From assembly GCA_964058805.1 (NCBI GenBank), contig CAXKVV010002049.1, positions 1-28,043 of the forward strand: a stretch of 28,043 nucleotides of DNA, read 5' to 3'. The notes under the pieces were generated by a model. It was not told the origin of the DNA, searched no databases, and saw only the letters and a program-made list of their open reading frames with translations. This DNA is from Schoenoplectus triqueter. Lineage: Eukaryota > Streptophyta > Magnoliopsida > Poales > Cyperaceae. Positions 20,507 to 28,043 of the stretch are shown here, piece after piece. The position numbers and the translations under genes were made by a program. Position 1 is the first letter of the stretch, and every line of letters begins with the position of its first letter.

Positions 20507-23242
20507 GTTTAAACAACAGTTTTTAATGCATTTTGCTTATGTTTTGTTTAAAATTAGTGTCGTAGAATATTCATATCGAAGTTTTGATTAAAAAATCTTG
20601 CAACAGGCATATTAGAAGTAATTATATTAATTTATAACAGATAATATGTAGTTATGCAGCCAAATATTTTGAAAAACTCAAATATCTTGTCTAAGCTGTT
20701 GTTTTTAATGCATCTTGCTTATGTTTTGTGGAAAAATAGCGTCGTAAAATATTCATATCGATGTTTTAATTAGAAGATCTTATAATTGTCATGATTAGGA
20801 GTAATTATATTAATTTATAAGAAATTATGTGTAATTATGCGGCCAAAATGTTTAAAAAACTCTAACAACTTGTTTAAACAGTTGTTTTTAAAGCCCTCTA
20901 CTTTTGTTTTGTGCAGAATTAGTGTTGTAGAATGTTTATATTGAAGTGTTAATCAGATAATCTCTTAATAGGCATAATTAGGAGTGATTATATTAATGTT
21001 TTTCTAAATTATGTGTAGTTATGGGGCCAAAAATGTTGAAATACTCAAATAACTTTTTTTAATTAGCTGTTTCTAATGCATCTTACTTATGTTTTGGGAA
21101 AAAAAATGTGCAATGGAATATTCATATCGATGTGTTAATTGAACATTCTTATAATAGGCATAATTAGGAGTTATTATATTAATTTTCATGAGATTGTGTG
21201 TACTTATGCGGCCAAATTTTTTGAAAAACACAAACAACTTGTTTATGTTGCTGTTTTTAATGCATCCTACTTATGTTTTGTGCAAACTTGGTGTCGTAGA
21301 ATATTCATATCGAAGTATTAATTAGATAATCTTCCAATAGGAACAATTAGGAGTAAATATATTTTTTTTTCACAAAATTATATGTAGTTACGAGACAATA
21401 AATTTCAAAAATCTTAAACAACTTGTTTAAACAGCAGTTTCAAATGTATCTTATTTTTATTTTATGAAAAATTACTGTTATAGGATATTCCTATTGGAGT
21501 GTTAATAGGACAATCTTATAATAGGCATAATTAAGAGTGATTATATTAATTTGCGTGACATTATGTGTAGTTACGCAGCCAAAAAATTTTAAAAACTCAA
21601 ACAACTGGTTCAAACAGCTGTTTTGAATGCATCTTACTTATTTCTTATGCAAATTTCGTGTCGTAGGACGTTCATTTCGAGGTGTTAATTGGATAATCTC
21701 CTAATAGGCATAATTAGGAGTAATTATATTAATTTGCACGAAATTATGTATCGTTATGAGGCAATAAATGTTAAAAATCTTAAACAACTTGTTTAAACAG
21801 CAATTTCTAATGTATCTTACTCATCTCTTATGAAATATAAGCATCCAATGATATTCATATCAAAGTGTTAATTTGATAATCTTATAATAGACAAAGTTAG
21901 GAGTAATTATATTAATTTGCTCGAAATTATGTGTATTTTTTATGCAAAAATTGTTAAAAATCTTAAACAACTTGTTTAAACGGCAGTTTCTCATGCTTCT
22001 TACTTATATTTTGTGTAAAATTAGCGTCATAGAATATTCATATGTAAGTTTTAATCGGACAATCATATAATAGACATAATTAGGAGTGATTATATTAATT
22101 TTCACGAAATTATATGGTAGTTACGCGGCCAACAATTTTCAACAACTTGTTCAAACAACTGTTTTTAATGCATCTTATTTATGTTTTGTGCGAAATTTAT
22201 GTCGTACAATCTTCATATCGAAGTGTTAATTAGATAATCTTTTAATAGGTATAATTAGGAGTAATTAAATTAATTTTCATAAAATTATGTGTAGTTATCA
22301 GTCAAAATATGTTAAAAAATCTTAAACAACTTGTTTAAACAGCAGTTTCTAATATATCTTACTTATGTTTTATGAATAAATAGTATCGTAGGATATTAAT
22401 ATCGAAGTGCTAGTTGGACAATATTATAATAGATATAATTAGAAGTAATTGTTTTAATTTGCGTGAAATTATATATACTTATGCGGCCGGAAATTTTGAA
22501 AAACACAAAAAACTTGATTAAGCGGCTGTTTTTAATGCATCCTACCTTGTGCAAAATTACTGTCGTAGAATATTCATATCGAAGCGTTACTTGGATCATA
22601 TTTTAACAAGTATAATTAGGAGTAATTATATTAATTTTTACGAAATTATATGTAGTTATGAGAGGCCAAAAATATTGAAAAACTTAACTTTTTCTTAAAT
22701 GGCAGTTTCTACATGCATCTTACTTATGTTTTGAGAAAGAATACTGCCCTAGAACATTCATTTTGAAGTGTTAATCGAACAATCTTATAGTAGGCATAAT
22801 TAAGAGTAACTATATTAATTTGCACCAAATTATGTGTAGTTATGCGGCCACAAATTTTCATAAAGGCAAATAACTTGTTTAAACAGCAGTTTTTAACACA
22901 TCTTACTTAATGTTTTGTGCAATATTAGCGGTATAGTATATTCATATCGAAGTTTTAATTGGATAATTTTATAATAGGCGTAATTAGGAGTAGTTATATT
23001 AATTTCCATGAAATTATGTGTAGTTATGAGGGCAAAAATGTTGAAAACTCAAACAATTTTTTAAATAGCAGTTTCTAATGCATCTTACTTATGTTTTGTG
23101 AAAAAATTAGTATCATAGAATATTCATATCAAAGTGTTAATTCAAAAATCTTCAAAAAGACGTAACTACGAGTAATTATATAAATTTATATGAAATTTTG
23201 TGCGGTTATGCGGCCAAAAAATTTGAAAAGATCAAACAACTT
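20507..23242 (+). repeat. HOR unit 4 (2,736 bp)
   Basis: It has the same length as unit 2 and shares that unit's diagnostic variants in monomers 1, 8 and 14 (about 20714, 21931 and 23030). It shares AAGCCCTCTAC in monomer 2 (about 20891) with unit 5, so some exchange or later spread is also recorded. Confidence 0.95.
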
Positions 23243-25980
23243 GTTTAAACAACAGTTTTTAATGCATTTTGCTTGTGTTTTGTTTAAAATTAGTGTCGTA
23301 GAATATTCATATCGAAGTTTTGATTAAAAAATCTTGCAACAGGCATATTAGAAGTAATTATATTAATTTATAACAGATAATATGTAGTTATGCAGCCAAA
23401 TATTTTGAAAAAAATCAAATATCTTGTCTAAGCTGTTGTTTTTAATGCATCTTACTTATGTTTTGTGGAAAAATAGCGTCGTAAAATATTCATATCGATG
23501 TTTTAATTAGAAGATCTTATAATTGTCATGATTAGGAGTAATTATATTAATTTATAAGAAATTATGTGTAATTATGCGGCCAAAATGTTAAAAAAACTCT
23601 AACAACTTGTTTAAACAGTTGTTTTTAAAGCCCTCTACTTTTGTTTTGTGCAGAATTAGTGTTGTAGAATGTTTATATTGAAGTGTTAATCAGATAATCT
23701 CTTAATAGGCATAATTAGGAGTGATTATATTAATGTTTTTCTAAATTATGTGTAGTTATGGGGCCAAAAATGTTGAAATACTCAAATAACTTTTTTTAAT
23801 TAGCTGTTTCTAATGCATCTTACTTATGTTTTGGGAAAAAAAATGTGCAATGGAATATTCATATCGATGTGTTAATTGAACATTCTTATAATAGGCATAA
23901 TTAGGAGTTATTATATTAATTTTCATGAGATTGTGTGTACTTATGCGGCCAAATTTTTTGAAAAACACAAACAACTTGTTTATGTTGCTGTTTTTAATGC
24001 ATCCTACTTATGTTTTGTGCAAACTTGGTGTCGTAGAATATTCATATCGAAGTATTAATTAGATAATCTTCCAATAGGAACAATTAGGAGTAAATATATT
24101 TTTTTTTTCACAAAATTATATGTAGTTACGAGACAATAAATTTCAAAAATCTTAAACAACTTGTTTAAACAGCAGTTTCAAATGTATCTTATTTTTATTT
24201 TATGAAAAATTACTGTTATAGGATATTCCTATTGGAGTGTTAATAGGACAATCTTATAATAGGCATAATTAAGAGTGATTATATTAATTTGCGTGACATT
24301 ATGTGTAGTTACGCAGCCAAAAAATTTTAAAAACTCAAACAACTGGTTCAAACAGCTGTTTTGAATGCATCTTACTTATTTCTTATGCAAATTTCGTGTC
24401 GTAGGACGTTCATTTCGAGGTGTTAATTGGATAATCTCCTAATGGGCATAATTAGGAGTAATTATATTAATTTGCACGAAATTATGTATCGTTATGAGGC
24501 AATAAATGTTAAAAATCTTAAACAACTTGTTTAAACAGCAATTTCTAATGTATCTTACTCATCTCTTATGAAATATAAGCATCCAATGATATTCATATCA
24601 AAGTGTTAATTTGATAATCTTATAATAGACAAAGTTAGGAGTAATTATATTAATTTGCTCGAAATTATGAGTATTTTTTATGCAAAAATTGTTAAAAATC
24701 TTAAACAACTTGTTTAAACGGCAGTTTCTCATGCTTCTTACTTATATTTTGTGTAAAATTAGCGTCATAGAATATTCATATGTAAGTTTTAATCGGACAA
24801 TCATATAATAGACATAATTAGGAGTAATTATATTAATTTTCACGAAATTATATGGTAGTTACGCGGCCAACAATTTTCAACAACTTGTTCAAACAACTGT
24901 TTTTAATGCATCTTATTTATGTTTTGTGCGAAATTTATGTCGTACAATCTTCATATCGAAGTGTTAATTAGATAATCTTTTAATAGGTATAATTAGGAGT
25001 AATTAAATTAATTTTCATAAAATTATGTGTAGTTATCAGTCAAAATATGTTAAAAAATCTTAAACAACTTGTTTAAACAGCAGTTTCTAATATATCTTAC
25101 TTATGTTTTATGAATAAATAGTATCGTAGGATATTAATATCGAAGTGCTAGTTGGACAATATTATAATAGATATAATTAGAAGTAATTGTTTTAATTTGC
25201 GTAAAATTATATATACTTATGCGGCCGGAAATTTTGAAAAACACAAAAAACTTGATTAAGCGGCTGTTTTTAATGCATCCTACCTTGTGCAAAATTACTG
25301 TCGTAGAATATTCATATCGAAGCGTTACTTGGATCATATTTTAACAAGTATAATTAGGAGTAATTATATTAATTTTCACGAAATTATATGTAGTTATGAG
25401 AGGCCAAAAATATTGAAAAACTTAACTTTTTCTTAAATGGCAGTTTCTACATGCATCTTACTTATGTTTTGAGAAAGAATACTGCCCTAGAACATTCATT
25501 TTGAAGTGTTAATCGAACAATCTTATAGTAGGCATAATTAAGAGTAACTATATTAATTTGCACCAAATTATGTGTAGTTATGCGGCCACAAATTTTCATA
25601 AAGGCAAATAACTTGTTTAAACAGCAGTTTTTAACCCATCTTACTTAATGTTTTGTGCAATATTAGCGGTATAGTATATTCATATCGAAGTTTTAATTGG
25701 ATAATTTTATAATAGGCGTAATTAGGAGTAGTTATATTAATTTCCATGAAATTATGTGTAGTTATGAGGGAAAAAATGTTGAAAACTCAAACAATTTTTT
25801 AAATAGCAGTTTCTAATGCATCTTACTTATGTTTTGTGAAAAAATTAGTATCGTAGAATATTCATATCAAAGTGTTAATTGAAAAATCTTCAAAAAGACG
25901 TAACTAGGAGTAATTATATAAATTTATATGAAATTTTGTGCGGTTATGCGGCCAAAAAATTTGAAAAGATCAAACAACTT
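23243..25980 (+). repeat. HOR unit 5 (2,738 bp)
   Basis: It has the same length as unit 3 and shares that unit's diagnostic variants in monomers 2, 7 and 15. Units 4 and 5 together (20507-25980) are 5,474 bp, exactly the length of units 2 and 3 together. Confidence 0.95.
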
Positions 25981-28043
25981 GTTTAAACAACAGTTTTTAA
26001 TGCATTTTGCTTATGTTTTGTTTAAAATTAGTGTCGTAGAATATTCATATCGAAGTTTTGATTAAAAAATCTTGCAACAGGCATATTAGAAGTAATTATA
26101 TTAATTTATAACAGATAATATGTAGTTATGCAGCCAAATATTTTGAAAAACTCAAATATCTTGTCTAAGCTGTTGTTTTTAATGCATCTTACTTATGTTT
26201 TGTGGAAAAATAGCGTCGTAAAATATTCATATCGATGTTTTAATTAGAAGATCTTATAATTGTCATGATTAGGAGTAATTATATTAATTTATAAGAAATT
26301 ATGTGTAATTATGCGGCCAAAATGTTTAAAAAACTCTAACAACTTGTTTAAACAGTTGTTTTTAAAGCCCCCTACTTTTGTTTTGTGCAGAATTAGTGTT
26401 GTAGAATGTTTATATTGAAGTGTTAATCAGATAATCTCTTAATAGGCATAATTAGGAGTGATTATATTAATGTTTTTCTAAATTATGTGTAGTTATGGGG
26501 CCAAAAATGTTGAAATACTCAAATAACTTTTTTTAATTAGCTGTTTCTAATGCATCTTACTTATGTTTTGGGAAAAAAATGTGCAATGGAATATTCATAT
26601 CGATGTGTTAATTGAACATTCTTATAATAGGCATAATTAGGAGTTATTATATTAATTTTCATGAGATTGTGTGTACTTATGCGGCCAAATATTTTGAAAA
26701 ACACAAACAACTTGTTTATGTTGCTGTTTTTAATGCATCCTACTTATGTTTTGTGCAAACTTGGTATCGTAGAATATTCATATCGAAGTATTAATTAGAT
26801 AATCTTCCAATAGGAACAATTAGGAGTAAATATATTTTTTTTTTCACAAAATTATATGTAGTTACGAGACAATAAATTTCAAAAATCTTAAACAACTTGT
26901 TTAAACAGCAGTTTCAAATGTATCTTATTTTTATTTTATGAAAAATTACTGTTATAGGATATTCCTATTGGAGTGTTAATAGGACAATCTTATAATAGGC
27001 ATAATTAAGAGTGATTATATTAATTTGCGTGACATTATGTGTAGTTACGCAGCCAAAAAATTTTAAAAACTCAAACAACTGGTTCAAACAGCTGTTTTGA
27101 ATGCATCTTACTTATTTCTTCTGCAAATTTCGTGTCGTAGGACGTTCATTTCGAGGTGTTAATTGGATAATCTCCTAATGGGCATAATTAGGAGTAATTA
27201 TATTAATTTGCACGAAATTATGTATCGTTATGAGGCAATAAATGTTAAAAATCTTAAACAACTTGTTTAAACAGCAATTTCTAATGTATCTTACTCATCT
27301 CTTATGAAATATAAGCATCCAATGATATTCATATCAAAGTGTTAATTTGATAATCTTATAATAGACAAAGTTAGGAGTAATTATATTAATTTGCTCGAAA
27401 TTATGAGTATTTTTTATGCAAAAATTGTTAAAAATCTTAAACAACTTGTTTAAACGGCAGTTTCTCATGGTTCTTACTTATATTTTGTGTAAAATTAGCG
27501 TCATAGAATATTCATATGTAAGTTTTAATCGGACAATCATATAATAGACATAATTAGGAGTAATTATATTAATTTTCACGAAATTATATGGTAGTTACGC
27601 GGCCAACAATTTTCAACAACTTGTTCAAACAACTGTTTTTAATGCATCTTATTTATGTTTTGTGCGAAATTTATGTCGTACAATCTTCATATCGAAGTGT
27701 TAATTAGATAATCTTTTAATAGGTATAATTAGGAGTAATTAAATTAATTTTCATAAAATTATGTGTAGTTATCAGTCAAAATATGTTAAAAAATCTTAAA
27801 CAACTTGTTTAAACAGCAGTTTCTAATATATCTTACTTATGTTTTATGAATAAATAGTATCGTAGGATATTAATATCGAAGTGCTAGTTGGACAATATTA
27901 TAATAGATATAATTAGAAGTAATTGTTTTAATTTGCGTGAAATTATATATACTTATGCGGCCGGAAATTTTGAAAAACACAAAAAACTTGATTAAGCGGC
28001 TGTTTTTAATGCATCCTACCTTGTGCAAAATTACTGTCGTAGA
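25981..28043 (+). repeat. HOR unit 6, cut by the window edge
   Basis: About three quarters of a unit is present, ending just before the anchor of monomer 12. It is a mosaic: it has the monomer 7 and 8 variants of unit 3, but the monomer 2 form of units 2 and 4. Private changes include CCAAATATTTTG in monomer 4 (about 26685) and CTTCTGCAAATTTCG in monomer 6 (about 27117). Confidence 0.95.

Larger units (their letters stand above)
11486..28043 (+). repeat. Satellite array, monomer about 182 bp, running off the right edge
   Basis: More than 90 head-to-tail monomers fill this region. Most contain, in order, GAATATTCATATCGAAG, TTAATT.GATAATCTTATAATAGGC, ATAATTAGGAGTAATTATAT, a TTATGCGGCCAAA or TATGAGGCAATAAA variant, AACAACTTGTTTAAACAGC and AATGCATCTTACTTATG. 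Spacing between successive ATTCATATC anchors in the first HOR unit is 175-184 bp. The strand given is only the direction in which I read the monomer. Such length and homogeneity are typical of plant centromeric or heterochromatic satellites; centromere identity is not shown by sequence alone. Recurrent 60- and 67-codon frames in it are by-products of the repeat. Confidence 0.97.

Noticed and set aside
14186..26794. Recurrent frames of 67 codons (minus) and 60 codons (plus), almost identical in every HOR unit
   Set aside because: They recur because the HOR unit recurs. They lie in AT-rich satellite, have no domain, and the same positions in other monomers are interrupted. Conservation reflects homogenisation, not coding constraint.
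11486..28043. CRISPR-like array
   Set aside because: There are no short repeats with unique spacers; the whole 182-bp monomer repeats, and the context is plant DNA.
11486..28043. Direct call as a functional centromere
   Set aside because: Monomer length and HOR structure fit, but sequence alone cannot separate centromeric from subtelomeric or knob satellite. No CENP-B box or centromeric retrotransposon was seen inside the array.

Overview
This window looks like nuclear DNA of a flowering plant. It is AT-rich and shows no intact long gene. It carries a chromovirus-type (Ty3/gypsy) LTR, an Ac/Tam3-type hAT transposase relic with spliceosomal introns, small hAT-like MITEs, and a satellite with a monomer of about 182 bp, a length typical of plant centromeric or heterochromatic repeats. 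I could not identify the species or recognise the satellite family. There are no tRNA, rRNA, CRISPR or bacterial operon features.

Layout. 1-707: AT-rich sequence with at most a weak first-exon candidate on the minus strand. 708-7711: nested transposons. The outer layer is a CACTA-like DNA element, recognised mainly by repeated self-complementary AGTAATgATTTTT blocks and a CACTA-type right end. It is interrupted by a probable solo LTR (825-3750) and by a 5'-truncated hAT element (4747-7162). The hAT transposase (minus strand, 5409-7162) keeps three exons, two introns and the C-terminal dimerisation domain, but has two in-frame stops and no N-terminus. 7712-11485: unassigned sequence with an orphan hAT right end (8513), a degenerate hAT-like block (9240-9490) and one clear 376-bp hAT MITE (9776-10151). 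11486-28043: a continuous satellite array running off the right edge.

The array is the main result. From 12302 on it is a higher-order repeat (HOR) of 15 monomers, 2,731-2,738 bp per unit, with five complete units and a sixth cut by the window edge. Units are nearly identical to each other, while the 15 monomers within a unit are clearly diverged. Indels and shared variants pair unit 2 with 4 and unit 3 with 5, which implies a 5,474-bp, 30-monomer super-repeat. Within a unit the monomers fall into two sequence types that mostly alternate, with two phase slips. The five divergent edge monomers (11486-12301) are collinear with HOR monomers 8-12, so they look like an old relic of the same HOR. 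They lack the two small deletions that shorten HOR monomers 9 and 11. A 49-bp loss and a 13-bp duplication mark the relic-to-HOR junction.

The genes do not form a pathway. The window is best read as the edge of a recently homogenised satellite array next to transposon-filled, decayed DNA. All identities and homologies are by-eye readings; no alignment or database search was run.
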